A stretch of DNA of 64,000 nt. It comes from Ichthyophis bannanicus. Taxonomy: Eukaryota > Chordata > Amphibia > Gymnophiona > Ichthyophiidae. The DNA is taken from positions 585,930,438 to 585,994,437 of the forward strand of contig CM066033.1 in NCBI GenBank assembly GCA_033557465.1. Direction: 5' to 3'. The first letter of the stretch is position 1; every line of letters starts with the position of its first letter. The position numbers and the translations under genes are program-made. Positions 36,101-47,363 of this stretch are shown piece after piece. The notes under the pieces were generated by a model. It was not told the origin of the DNA and made no database searches. It saw only the letters and a program-made list of their open reading frames with translations.

Positions 36101-37274
36101 GTCTAGACAGTGTGTGATGGCTGCAAACACCTTCCACAGCCCACACTGCCAGCACTGTTGCCAGTATTGGCCTGCCAATGTGCATAATGAGGAGCAAGGT
36201 ACCATGGGTATAGCCCGGACAGGGTGACCTGGCCAGGATGCATCTGCACAGGGCATAGGGCACTGGTTGGGACATTGTAGTCCCCGGCCACCACCTACAC
36301 AGACAGGGTAACCTCAGTATGTCCTGCTGGGGGATCACTCTCACCCTGACTGTGCAGTGATGACAGCATGGCTAGGTACCCCCATAGTGCTATATGGTAT
36401 TTTTCTTGTGTGATATTTATGGGTTTCCTTTTGGTGCCCAGTCACTGATTTATCTGCTTGTTGTTTATGCTGACATCCTAGTTCAGGGTGCATGCATTTC
36501 CACTGGGAACATGCACTATGGACTAGCTAGCAAACTGTTTGCAGCTGGTATGTGTCTTGATGGAGTGGGGTGCAGTGGCTGAAGGCTTGCTGCAGGAGAG
36601 TATCAGATAGTGGTGGGGTGCAGCTAAGCATAGCCCGGCTTAAAGTCTGTCTGCCATTGTGTTATGGATGTGTACAGAGCTGCATTGACTGCCCTGTGGG
36701 GTGTCTGTCCCCCAGCAAGACTGGGGTTGATGGTCCCCTCTACTGCCACCATTGCAGGGGGTAGAATGGGGATCTGTTGATGGGAGGCTCTATTTGCCAC
36801 CCTTGGCTGGGGGGTGCCTGGTCCATGGGGCTATGCCTGACTGAGACAGAGAGATAGCCAAGCTGTTTCTGCAGAAACTACCTATCTCACAGTTTAACAC
36901 TGCTTTGGACCTCTGGCATGGCCTCTCTCAGCCTTGGAAGGTGCTGTGGACCTAGTGCTGGGCGCCTCACCGCACCCTCATGGTGAGCACAGTACCCGCA
37001 CAATGTGATGGTGTGTAGCTACTCTGTGCCAGTAAAACACATGGTCAGTACCCCCTACCAGGTCGAGGTGCTGTGGGGGTGCACATGGTCACATCCCCCT
37101 ACCAGGCGAGGTGCTGTGGGGGTGCATTCCCCATCTTGTGTTTATCTGTGGACAGCTGATTTGCATGTGCAGTGCATCATGGGTACGGGTGTGCTAACCC
37201 TATCCTGGTGACCACAACAGACTGTCTGTGTGGTAAAAATGCAGGCTCTTTTCAGCCATTCTGGGGCTTACTAG

Positions 37275-37345
37275 TAGCTGTAGCCCAATGGTTACTTCAC
37301 TGCCTGTGAAGCTGGAGGTCATGGGTTCAAAGCCACAGTGGGGTT
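37275..37345 (+). other. tRNA-like module (plus) in copy B
   Basis: Contains TAGCCCAATGG (A-box-like) and GGGTTCAAAGCC (B-box-like) at tRNA spacing, within AGCTGTAGCCCAATGGTTAC. Closely related to the minus-strand modules that follow. Confidence 0.55.
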
Positions 37346-37399
37346 ATTTGGTAGGGCTGCCCAAAGCATTATCTCTTTAATGTACATTTTTGCTGCCAG

Positions 37400-38010
37400 C
37401 AAAAACACCCTCAGCGTACTGTACCCATAAGGTGCCTCTGAGGGCGCTTTATAGGGCGCCCTATAGGGCACCTTATGGTTCCTGTCCATGTAAGGTGCAC
37501 TATACATTATCCTGTGATGCAACTTATAGGGTGCCCTTTAGGGGACATTTTAGGGTGCCGTGGCGGACAGTGCACTTTATAATGTGCCCTATGGAGTGCC
37601 TTATACGGCACCTTCAATTACGGCACATGAGGACGTGTTTGCTGGCAGCAATTAATAAAATAAAAATAAAGTGCTGCAGGAAACAAAACGTACATTGCAA
37701 AGCTGATGTCTCAGCCAGCCTTATGTATTAGGCACACTGGGGAGCAAACTCATGACCCCTGTATCAGCAGTCAGTGCCTTAATCATTGTGCTCCACTGCT
37801 GCTCCTCCTTGTATGTCAGCGCACCTACTTATGCTTTTCATTCCCTAAACTGCACAGTGCTGCCATCAAAAACAGTACTCTGACCTTGCGGTACCTCATA
37901 CGGCACCCTATAAAGCGCCCTATAAGCAACATTCTAGGGTGCCTTGGCGGACAGTGCACTTTAAAATGTGCCTTATGGAGCGCCTTATGTTAACATGCTT
38001 TGAGAGTGCG
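37400..38010. repeat. Short palindromic TATAGGG(C/T)GCC repeats
   Basis: Many degenerate copies of motifs such as TTATAGGGCGCCCTATAGGG and GCACCTTATGG lie in 37430-37620 and again in 37885-37995. The same motif set recurs in copy C around 53105-53220. They sit between tRNA-like modules. Confidence 0.65.
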
Positions 38011-38383
38011 TTTGCTAGTAGTGATAATTAAAATAAAAATAAAATGCCTCCTAAAGCAATCTTCCCCATAATATGCAATGCCTCAGCCAGCCTTGTTCAT
38101 TGGGCACTGTGGGGGATTGAACCCCTGATCCCTGCACCATTGGTCAGTATCTTAACCATTGTGCTGTGGTTCTGTTCCTGTTCTTGCACATCAGCGTGCC
38201 GCCTTATGCCGCCCAATATTAAAATGCCTCCTAAAGCAATAGCACGCTGCCTTATGCCGCCCAATATTAATCTGGCTCTTAAAGTAATGCCTCAGCCAGC
38301 TGTTTGCATTGGGTATTGTGGGGGATTGAACCCCTGATCTCTGCACCATGGTCAGTGTCTTAACCATTGTGCTGTGGCTCTGC
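37731..38383 (-). other. Three tRNA-like modules (minus) in copy B
   Basis: At 37731-37802, 38101-38175 and 38309-38383 the minus strand reads CACAATGGTTAAGA-type A-box regions followed by GGGTTCAATCCCC-type B-boxes. The second and third are nearly identical (GGGGGATTGAACCCCTGATC on the plus strand). They alternate with units containing GCCTTATGCCGCCCAATATT. Confidence 0.65.
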
Positions 38384-38747
38384 TCTTCTGCTTGCACATC
38401 AGCGCGCCACTTATGCCTCCCGCGCAGCTTTCTCATTCGCTAACGTGCAGGGCGCACATGGGCGCCGCGCACCTTAGCGCATATTTAAATCCCGTTTTTT
38501 CTTTTTCAGAAAGAAACACCCACTCCTTATATGGCACCCGCACACTAGCGCGGCCCGCACATTACCGGGGTTTTAGTAAACATACCCCCTAGTAGTACTG
38601 TTATGATATCACAGGTTTGCTATGAATTCTAAATGAATAGGGTTTTGTAGTACTTCCTAATGTACCTGACAGTTGCCACTAGAGGATAGTAATGTAGAAA
38701 TATGGTAGTCAATTTTTTGTCCTTACTGTACATTAAAATGGTATTTA

Positions 38748-38872
38748 GAGGCATGCTTAGTAAACAATAATGTGCATTCACAAAGTTAACGTGCACTAAG
38801 TGAAGCAGCACCCATTAATTTCTATGGATGCAGTGGCACTTAATGCACACTGATATTTAGTAAACATGCCTT
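38748..38872. mobile_element. Small Harbinger-type MITE
   Basis: About 125 bp with inverted ends AGGCATG(C/T)TTA(G/C)TAAA and TTTAGTAAACATGCC, flanked by TTA. The ends resemble copies A to C. Confidence 0.6.
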
Positions 38873-38929
38873 AAGTCATTGCTGGGACAATTAAGAGGCT
38901 TATGAAGGGGTCTTTTGAAAACCACTTAA

Positions 38930-39066
38930 AATTTTAGATGGGCAGCATATACATTTTAACAGAAAATAAATTAAATGTTTACAAATGAGGCTCAGTAGAT
39001 ATGCAAATATTTATACAAATGAGGCCCCACAGGAAGTCTCCGCACATGGCCCCACATCACCTTTTG
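38930..39066 (-). mobile_element. hAT terminus fragment
   Basis: The minus strand reads CAGGGGTGGCAAAAGGTGAT, then GGCCATGTGCGGAGACT and GGCCTCATTTGTATAAATAT, the same order as the left end at 47890. The opposite end was not found. Confidence 0.5.
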
Positions 39067-39084
39067 CCACCCCTGATGCCTAAG

Positions 39085-39310
39085 GTTGTGAATATGGGAG
39101 CCTAATGATTGGCTTGGGAACCAAGAGATCAGTGGTCAGTTCCCACTAGCACTCCTTGTGGCCTTGGACAAGTCACTTAAACCTCCATTGCCTCAGAAGC
39201 ATCCAAGTTATCAATGTCCCTGTTTAATGTACATTACCAAATTTAAGTTACAATGTAAACTGCTTTTACTATATGATAAAGCAGATAAAAATCATGTTAA
39301 ATAAAATAAA
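39085..39310 (+). mobile_element. tRNA-headed SINE
   Basis: The head has GGAGCCTAATGATTGG and GGTCAGTTCCCA (decayed A and B boxes), then CCTTGTGGCCTTGGACAAGT and CACTTAAACCTCCATTGCCT, a body common in vertebrate tRNA SINEs, and a tail with TAAACTGCTTTTA and TAAATAAAATAAA resembling an L2 3' end. Confidence 0.7.
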
Positions 39311-39319
39311 TTCCCACAT

Positions 39320-40680
39320 AAGTGTTTGATGCTGCATCAAGGAAAGCAATTTGTTTTTCTTGATCCTTCTCAGCTTCAACTGTTTCTGCAAGGAAAATAA
39401 TATGTTGTCTTTATTTTTCCTGGGTTTTTTCTTAGTCTTGATGTGAGAATGGAAATAGCTAAAAAGGTTCTAATGATATATTCTCCTCTATGTTATCATT
39501 ATATCCTAGATCCCCATGATGTAGACTTGATATAGTATGTTTTCCTTTTTATTAGGTTGGATGATAATTTTTTCTTATATTTTTCTTTTATTGTTTTAAT
39601 GGATTGTCAAATTGAAAACTGAATAAAAATAAATAAATAAAAATTAGAAAAGAGTGACTGGGATAATTGTGACATGTTGTGAAAGAGAAATACTGACTAC
39701 TCTTCTTGTGTTTGTTTAGACAGACCAGAGACTCAAAGACCAGATCCTGTCTGCAAGCAATCGTCATACTGCTGGACTCCCAAAGACTATTTTTCAGATG
39801 CATATAGGGGGAAGTCAGCAGATATTCAAATAATTGTGTAAAAATAAATATATATGCTTTATCGGGGGCCCCCAGGGCTGTTTTTACTGTATACAGATTG
39901 GAAGAAGGAAGATAGTTTAATCAGTTGTGCATATGTATAGAAATATGTATACTGGGGAAGGGAATGTGTGCACTTCTCTCTGTGTGATGTGTGTGGGTAA
40001 TTTTATAATCAGAAGACTAATTTTAGGCACCCAGAATGCACCTATCTTAGCCTATTTTAGAAAAAAAGGCAAGTGCCTACTTTTCTTAGTAAAATAAGGA
40101 CATAAGTGTCAAAACATGTGTGTTAAATCTAGTTGAGAGCCCTTATCCCAACCCTAGTGCTGATGCCTAGATTTTTAATGAACGGTCATGAGCTATAGTA
40201 TTTTATAGTTTACACATACAGATTTGTGCTCAGCCTTTGCTCTGACCAGGCTCCAACCATATATATGCCCACACCAAAAGTACTGGATAGAACCAAAATT
40301 AAAAAAAGAAAAACCCAGGGCAAAAAAGGAACACTGTAGCCCAAATCTTAAAGAATCCACAAAAGCACAGTCTCCATGCCACAAAAATATCAAACCAGTT
40401 TCCAAACAAATTAATTTTTTGTCGGACAAAGAACCTCAGGCAAGAAACTCTTAACTGAAGGTTTGTGTCCTTTTACTCAAAAGCAGTAACACGTTGGCTG
40501 CTGTAGAGAAGTTTTAATCAAAGAAGTACTTAGCTGAACCACTGCGCTATGACACAGTCCATTAATGGTGGTGCTTTTGTGGATTCACACCAAAAGTACT
40601 GCCATCAGCCTGATGTGTGTAAGCACTTATAGAATAGGGACTGGCTATGCACAAAGGTCCATCCATGCATGTAAATCACA
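39320..40680. other. No gene; possible LINE tail at 39.58-39.66 kb
   Basis: A stretch ending GAATAAAAATAAATAAATAAAAA near 39640 looks like a LINE 3' end. The rest is unassigned AT-rich sequence. Confidence 0.35.
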
Positions 40681-40689
40681 GAAAATGTA

Positions 40690-41100
40690 TTTATTTATTT
40701 AACTGCATTTATATCCCGCTTTTCACCCGGTCAAAGCGGTTTAACATAAAAGGGGGGGGGGGGGCAATAATCAAGTTGACAGAAAGAGGGACAGGGGCCA
40801 TTACCAGGGGGATAACATAGTCGATCTTCACAGGAAGTAACAGTACTAGACAGTAGACATTTTTCGGTAGTCTCTTAGATGGCTGCTGGGGGGGTAGGTC
40901 AGAGGATTCGGGTGAACAGTTATTGAGAGATGTCTGTTTCAGGTCCAAGATATTTATGAAACAGGATGGTTTTTAGCTGTTTCCGAAATGTGGAGAGGTC
41001 TTTGGTGCTTCGGAGCTGGCTCGGGAGGGAGTTCCAGAGGGAGGGTGCATACAGTTTGAATGCTCTGTCGCAGGTTTGCTGATTGAACTTACACAGGTAA
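40690..41100 (-). pseudogene. L2 LINE C-terminal fragment
   Basis: The minus strand encodes CDRAFKLYAPSLWNSLPSQL and then TFRKQLKTILFHKYL, the L2 C-terminus, followed by a 3' UTR with a C run (12 G on the plus strand near 40751) and a tail including ATATAAATGCAGTTAAATA. Heavily 5'-truncated. Confidence 0.8.
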
Positions 41101-43240
41101 ATATCTTGTATCTAGGAAGGTGCTCATATATAGATGTGGCCTTATGGTTGTACTAGCTCTTCAGAACCCATATTTGTTTTATATATTCTAAGACTACTGA
41201 TTGCTGAGGTGCCAATTTTGAGCTGATTTCCCTTGTGCCACAAGGATGTGTAATTGAGAAGTTTCATTGCTGTTGCACATGGCACAGCACAAGAATAAAT
41301 GTTTATGCACCTTTTAGCTCTTCCATTTGGAGCCGGTGGCTGAAGCTCCTGGGGGGAGTGGGGAACAGCCTTACTAATATTACCTTACATGCCTGTGTTT
41401 CAGCTGGGGCCTTCTTCAGGAGTATGAGAATTGACCACAGGAATGTAATGTAAACTGTCTCAGGGTAGCACACCTCAGTATTAACGTATATGCCTCAAGT
41501 CACTTGGTTGCCAATGCTGAATCTACCAGCTGATCAGATGACCGGAGGATTCAATGCAAAGCCTTTGTATGGAGTCCTCTACTCAGGCCATGCACCTTCT
41601 CTCTGCCACTGATGAGACATGATCCGGGTGCTGCTGGGCACTTCGGACAGGGTAGAGGATGATGCACTCATTAGAGTACAGCAAACACCTGGCTTTAAAT
41701 ATTTGATGTGCTGTTTCCCATCCCTGCTTGTAAGTAATACTTTTCTTGCTATTTTGTGCTCTCTCAATAAGGCTCCTGGTGGCTATTGGAATACAAAGAG
41801 ATTGCTCTCTAGATGTACATGGAAAGCCATTCCATGCACATCTAGAGAGCAGGTAGGCATATGAAAGTAGAGGCCAATTGGCTTTTACATATGGAAGCTA
41901 CATGTGTAAAGTCTGAAAATACTGGCACTTCCACGTAAAAGTGGCCATTGCTGCTAGCAGCTTTAACACATTTAAGTGCTGAGTCAGACTCCACATACAT
42001 ATGTATATCCATTTTTCCCACTATTTACATGTCTTCATCAACTATTTGGTGCATGGGTTTTGCCCACATGGAAATGACCCTGTTTTGGAACTCTTCCACA
42101 TGTTTTTTGCACAACAGGTTTTTTTTTTTGTACTTGTATTTTGGGGGTGGGGATATATCAGTTTTATATTGGACCTACACGTGCTGACCTGCTCTGCTAA
42201 AATAATGCCACCAATCTCCATGTTCACACTTCCACATGGATTTCCTCACATAAATGAACTACCTAAAATTTGCCTTTGTATCCCTTTGAAAACAGACCTT
42301 ATAAAAATATATAAATGAGTCACAGAATCCCCACATAAGCTTGAAAACTATTCTGAAGGACACTGGAGTCTATGACTAATAGACTATTGTCCCTTTTATT
42401 GTTGTCCATATTTCTGATCACCCTTCAGATTCTTGATTTCTGATAAATCTTCTGCTATCTAATAATGCATAATTCTGAAGTCAACCCTCCTTTAAAATCT
42501 AGGACGTCTCTCCTAGTATTATTTGGAACAGGTTGGAATCTAATGTTGAACATACTGTATGGTATCCCTGAATTCCCTGCTACAATGAGGGAAATCTGTA
42601 ATACAACCTCTATTTATCTATTTACTATAGCCTCCCCTCAGATGGGCTCTCCAGCTTGCTGCCCGAGTAAATGCCCCTTGAAGGACAACCAAGCCTTCTA
42701 GCTGAAGGTGCAGCAGGGAGGCTCCAATTGCAAGCTGGTAGATTGATATTGCCTATGAGCAGCACCTCCCCTTTTCACACCATGTTTATGATGTCATCCC
42801 CATGACAGAACCTGTTCTTTCCTCTATACCAGAAGTCTGTCTGTTGCTCCTGGATTTTTTTTCAGGATAATCTATAATCATGTAGCTTCTCCCTGCTTCC
42901 ACTGTAGTTTACTAGCCATTATTGTGTCCTTAATGCAAAGAACTGCTCTTTCCTTGTGAAAGCAGTAATAGTAAAAGATCTTCCATTAATAGGAAGAAAT
43001 ACCAGGATTAACCCTCACTGTTCTGCTGACATTCTGCCTAAAACTGAATAAGTCTCCCGATGTCTTTGTGGCTCCGAACCCTCAACTGTAACTGATTAAT
43101 ACGAACTTCTTTGTTTCTGCTTCTGTTTTCTTACTTCAAGAGCTGTCAAGCTGCATGCAATAGACTGAAAAAGTACTGTAGCTCAAACAAAAGAAACCAT
43201 TTCATCTGTCAGAAATACAAATATGTATACATTTGTTCTC
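41101..43240. other. No gene recognised; one short hairpin
   Basis: Apart from a 49-nt hairpin (41803-41851) I see no repeat structure or coding signal. It may be mostly unique sequence flanking the candidate conserved element. Confidence 0.4.
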
Positions 43241-43249
43241 TTACTTTCT

Positions 43250-44480
43250 GGTGATTTTCAGATAAGCCTTCTTATGTTTGTAGGGCACAGCAATTTTTAC
43301 CTTTAATTTAAGCTGTCGATTCCGTTGCAATGAACTTCCTGACATTAAGGTGGGGCTTTCTTTTTAAAGCTTCTTTTTAATTGCTATTTTGATGATTTCG
43401 CAAGCTTTTGCTCTAACATATCTTAGGGTCTTTTCAGCACACATCTCTTGGAAATTATAAAAAAAAAAAAAAAGCAAAAGGCAAAACCAAGCCCTGATTG
43501 TGATAAATTGTTAGGGACTGCGAATAAACACTAGTTAAATTACAGTATCTAAAATAGCTAATAAGGGAACAATTTATGATGTGGAATTTAAAAGGAATCC
43601 CTAATTGCACTTCAGTTTTGCTGGGAGGATGCTCCTTCTATAACATTAACAGCTATTTTGTTTTGCGAGCTGGCTGCTTGCCAAGGTTTAAGAGCTAATT
43701 GGAATTAGAATAACATTCCTCAGAGGCCATTCATTTGCTCAGGCTGAGTACAAATTACTATGCAAGGGAGGCTGAGGGTTCCTAATGATACCGGATAATG
43801 ATGTTTTATTCAGATTTTAACGAGGTGTAATCATTCTGGTTGAGAGAGAAAAAGATTAAGAGGGTGCAACAATTACCAATTTTTACAACTGATTAATCGC
43901 AAGCCATTACTTGTTCTTGGTCAAATAGGCATTATAATGACTATTACCATTTTCAGCTATTTTTAATGCAAATTGCATTAGCTTGTAAAACCTTGCCGAC
44001 TATGCCACATAAATGATGTGCCTGAGTGAGCGGGAGCAAGAGCAAGGAAAGTGTTTAAAAAAATCACTTCAACATTGTATGGAGGAAGCTTTGAATGATG
44101 AACGCATATAGTTCCAAAATGTTCAGCAGGTAGCAGGCCTCTCCTGGAATCAATGCATTCCCCTTAATGCTTGATTTGATGAACCTGAAGACAGGTACAT
44201 GCTATTCCTAGGAAAATAAACAGCAGTGGCCCTGCCTCCCTCTTCCTCTCAAGAAATCATGATGCCGTGCTGACATGCAGTCCATGGTAGCTGTCAACCC
44301 TTGCTATATAGCAGTTGAGATCTGACAGCTCATGCTGCTTTACAAGTGGAGGGCTTTTACGTGTCCGAACTGTTCTTTAAATGCAAATTCTAAATCTTGA
44401 GCCGTGGGTTAAAATCTGGCATCTTGTAAAGCACAATGCGAACAACTGGATGAAGGCAATGGCATCTCAAACAGAAACAG
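43250..44480. promoter_or_regulatory. Candidate conserved non-coding element / enhancer
   Basis: In contrast to its surroundings this block has no transposon signature, tandem repeat or open frame apart from one A run (about 43459). It is dense in homeodomain and POU-type sites: AGCTAATTGGAATTAG near 43692, CTGATTAATCGCAAG near 43889, the palindromic octamer ATGCAAATTGCAT at 43966-43978, another ATGCAAAT at 44381, and repeated TAAT/ATTA cores. This texture is typical of deeply conserved developmental enhancers. Conservation itself cannot be seen from one sequence. Confidence 0.45.
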
Positions 44481-44525
44481 GAAATGAAGACTGAAACCAT
44501 AATGTATTAGAGATGCTAATAATAA

Positions 44526-47360
44526 CACAGGTACACTAAAAAAAATTTTTTTTTAAACTGCCTCTAATGTTTCGATTGATTTTTACGTTTTTTGGTGCGC
44601 TGAATCCAAATCTGGTAACCAATTTGCTTCATCACGTACAGATTTTTTGCTACATTGGGTTAGCAGTTTGAGGTGAACGTTTCAGATTGAGTGCGAACGA
44701 GATAAAAGTTTCTTGGATGAATTCTTTATACTAATTGTTTAGTAGTTATTCAAATAAGAATAAAGAAAATTGTAACAAGGCAGCACATAAGAATAGAGTA
44801 ATGTCAACAAAACACACTGTGATGGTAGCAAAATTGTCTGCACTTAAAACAGCCACATACATGTGCACAAACATTGAGCATATAAGAGCGAGGTTAGACA
44901 CAAAGCAAAGCAAAGAAATGTGCAAAAAATGTTGTACAGGTATGTATGTAAGAATAGAAAACGCAAACCGCACCATTGCAATACATGAAGACAAACACCC
45001 GATGGTGTGAAAATAAAATTCTAATAAATGAGATCCGACACTGTGGTAATAACTAGCAAATTTTTATTTCAAAGTTTAGTAAAAACACGATATTTGTCAA
45101 CACAGTTTAGATTTTAAAGTCATTCTTGGGTCAATCAATCTCCTGGTGGGCCCGTTTCTTCCCCCGAATGCTTCTCTTGGTGCACTGCTTGGCGTATTTT
45201 TCATCTGGGGTTTCCCGCAGCAGCAACCAGCAGAAATCAGCCATCATAGTGGTGTTCCATCTTCCTTGGTACCTTCTCTCTGCGTCCTTGATGTCCTGGT
45301 GAAACCTTTCACCTTGTTCTTCACTGTATGCCCCCAAGTTTTCGGGAAAGTAGTTCACATGGGAGTGCAAGAAATGGACTTTCAGGCTCATGTTACAGCC
45401 TTGTTCTTTGAAGGCATTGAGCATCCTGGCAACAATATCCTTATAGTTCTCATCCCGCCTGTTGCCCAAGAATTTGAGAACAACATCCTTGAAGGAATCC
45501 CAGGCTTCTTTTTCCTTCTCAGACATCGTTTCAGCGAATGCTCCATCTGAAATGAGTTTCCTTATATCAGGGCCAACAAACACTCCTTCCTTTAGCTTTG
45601 CTTCAGAAAGTCGGGGGAACTTTGAGCAAAGGTACCGAAAGCACTCACCATCTTTTGGAAGGGACTTGATGAATTGCTTAATGAGACTCAACTTAATGTG
45701 GAGAGGTGGTAATAGAATTTTATCACGAGGTACCAAGCTCTCATGAAGAACATTTTTCTCACCGGGTCTCAAATACTCCCGAATTGGCCAGTCTTTTTTC
45801 CCCCCGTGTAGGTCGCGGGCCCGGCTATCCCACAAGCAAAGGAAGCAGGGATATTTGGTGAAACCGGATTGCTGCCCTAATAGCATGGATAGAATTTTAA
45901 AGTCTCCACAAATCATCCACTTATGCTCATCATAACGAATCTTCTGAAGAATCAGGGCCAAATTCTCGTATTTTTCTTGGAGAATAACAGAGTGAGCAAT
46001 AGGAACTGAAGCGAATGTGTTGCCATTATGAAGAAGAACACCTTTTATGCTGTCTTTTGACGAATCAATGAACAGCCGCCATTCAGCAGGATCATACTTG
46101 AGTTTAAACTTTTCCATCACTCCGTATATATCGTTGCAAAATACCAAATCTTCCTCTTTGCTGAAATACTTCAAAAATTGTGTCTCGCGGTTGCGGTACC
46201 AATAAAAAGTTGTTCCTGGTGACAATAGATTTTTCTGTTTAAGCCGAGAACCTAGCAGTTGGGCAGCATCTTTTGGGAGTCCTAAATCCCGGACTAAATC
46301 ATTCAATTCAGCTTGAGAGAAAAGTTCAGGTTTCGGATCTGGTTCAGTTTCAAACTCGGAAGTACCGGACTTATCGGGAAAAGCCATCTGATGAGTCTCA
46401 TCATGATCAGAACCGTCCACACAAATATGATCCAAAGATTTTGGTGGTTCAGGCACAGGTACTTCGTTGCTATGAGGCATAGGCCTAATTGCTGAGGGAA
46501 GGTTGGGATAACTTGTTACGTTCTTATTTTTTAAGTTGTATCCCTTCACAATGCAAGAGCAAAAATAGCAGTCACTGCTGTGGTCTCTTTGTTCACGCCA
46601 CATCATAGGTATTCCGAAACGAAATGCTTGTTTTTTACCTTTCATCCATAAGCGTAGATCTTCCTCACATGTCTTGCACACTTTGTGAGGAGCCCACGGT
46701 TTGTCTTGATCGCCTAACTTCAAACCGAAATAGGCGAAATATACTTTTTTAATAAATGCAGAAATGTTCCTCTGCCGCTTTTTCACGGTATATTCCCCAC
46801 AAATAAAACAAAAACTGTCCGGAGAGTTGACGCAACCTCTGGCTCTGTGAGCCATCACAAATACACAGCACTGCAAACTACAACTGTAGTGAACCACTTC
46901 GGAATAAAGCTGGATTACGACTGAGCAAACAAAAGGTAATAATGAACTTGCAAGAAACTGAAATTTGACAGGAACGTTCATGTCGCAACCACCGTGTTTG
47001 AGCAAGCGAACGAGGCGAGGCGAACAGGAAAGAACATGCGCCAGCGCGAGTACTGGATTTAGCCCCCCCGCCTCCCAATTGTCCTGTTAATGTATAAAAT
47101 GAATACAAAACACTCTAAAATATCATGAGGGAGTGTTTCTAGTTAGTTAACCATTACAACCTCTATTTTGGGCCAAGAAAATAAACTGCAGTCGGCTAAA
47201 AAGAAATTATGTGAACATTCCTTATATGGGTAAGAAATCTAATTTTGCAAGAAAACGTGACGTGATGGAACATTTTGGCTATTTTTCCTGGATTCATCAC
47301 CCCAAAATCTATAGGAATCAGTTGCAAAACTAGAGGCAGTTTTTTGGTAGTGTACCTGTG
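44526..47360 (-). mobile_element. Intact TIR transposon, superfamily unassigned
   Basis: Ends CACAGGTACACTA and TAGTGTACCTGTG are inverted repeats. Similarity continues inward for about 80 bp (AAACTGCCTCTA, then GAATCC on both sides). TAA flanks both ends (44523-44525 and 47361-47363), consistent with a 3-bp target duplication. The element is 2,835 bp and contains one long uninterrupted gene. CAC termini with a short duplication recall the CACTA/Mirage/Chapaev group, but this assignment is inference. Confidence 0.8.
45131..46855 (-). CDS. Putative DDE-type transposase, 574 aa, uninterrupted
   Basis: I chose the ATG at 46855-46853 (MAHRARGCVNSPDSFC); the frame stays open 50 codons further upstream, but that part is hydrophobic and unlike the rest. 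Using this start, the N-terminus has Cys pairs at about residues 16/19 (CFIC), 60/63 (CKTC) and 96/99 (CYFC), suggesting zinc-binding DNA-recognition modules. Candidate catalytic acids are D264 (LFIDSSKDS), D318 (MICGDFKILS) and E505 or E516 (PENLGAYSEEQGERFHQD), with CFLC at 337-340 and H494-x2-H-x-H before the Glu. The insertion of a Cys pair and a His cluster in an RNase-H-like core is seen in several eukaryotic transposases. The C-terminus is basic. AATAAA follows about 65 bp after the stop. Proteins of this type are, to my knowledge, mostly annotated as uncharacterised in animal genomes. There is no frameshift or internal stop. Confidence 0.82.
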   Translation of the reverse strand: MAHRARGCVNSPDSFCFICGEYTVKKRQRNISAFIKKVYFAYFGLKLGDQDKPWAPHKVCKTCEEDLRLWMKGKKQAFRFGIPMMWREQRDHSSDCYFCSCIVKGYNLKNKNVTSYPNLPSAIRPMPHSNEVPVPEPPKSLDHICVDGSDHDETHQMAFPDKSGTSEFETEPDPKPELFSQAELNDLVRDLGLPKDAAQLLGSRLKQKNLLSPGTTFYWYRNRETQFLKYFSKEEDLVFCNDIYGVMEKFKLKYDPAEWRLFIDSSKDSIKGVLLHNGNTFASVPIAHSVILQEKYENLALILQKIRYDEHKWMICGDFKILSMLLGQQSGFTKYPCFLCLWDSRARDLHGGKKDWPIREYLRPGEKNVLHESLVPRDKILLPPLHIKLSLIKQFIKSLPKDGECFRYLCSKFPRLSEAKLKEGVFVGPDIRKLISDGAFAETMSEKEKEAWDSFKDVVLKFLGNRRDENYKDIVARMLNAFKEQGCNMSLKVHFLHSHVNYFPENLGAYSEEQGERFHQDIKDAERRYQGRWNTTMMADFCWLLLRETPDEKYAKQCTKRSIRGKKRAHQEID

Positions 47361-47363
47361 TAA

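Larger units (their letters stand above)
33226..38588. mobile_element. Non-autonomous Harbinger-like element, copy B (5.4 kb)
   Basis: Terminal repeats GGGGTATGTTTACTAAA and TTTAGTAAACATACCCC are flanked by CTA (33223-33225 and 38589-38591). Large parts are colinear with copy A, for example AACCATTT(A/C)CGTCAGCAATG near 33556, and CATTCTGATGTCTGCGGTGT near 35152. It is longer than A through an internal ~460-bp duplication and later hAT insertions. It has no transposase and presumably moved with machinery like that at 1.5-6.3 kb (inference). Confidence 0.9.

Noticed and set aside
30632..39066. A single hAT from 30632 to 39066 hosting copy B
   Set aside because: The ends (CAGGGCCAGCCC and GCCACCCCTG) match poorly and no 8-bp duplication links them.
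44735..45010. 91-codon plus-strand Lys/Cys-rich frame
   Set aside because: It sits in the AT-rich arm of the intact transposon between TIR and gene end; no promoter, domain or partner.
45146..45746. Plus-strand frames opposite the 574-codon gene
   Set aside because: They are antisense shadows of the transposase-like gene and have no motif or poly(A) support of their own.
46856..47005. 50-codon upstream extension of the transposase-like frame
   Set aside because: Hydrophobic and unlike the following Cys-rich start; the ATG at 46855 gives a natural N-terminus, although the extension cannot be excluded.
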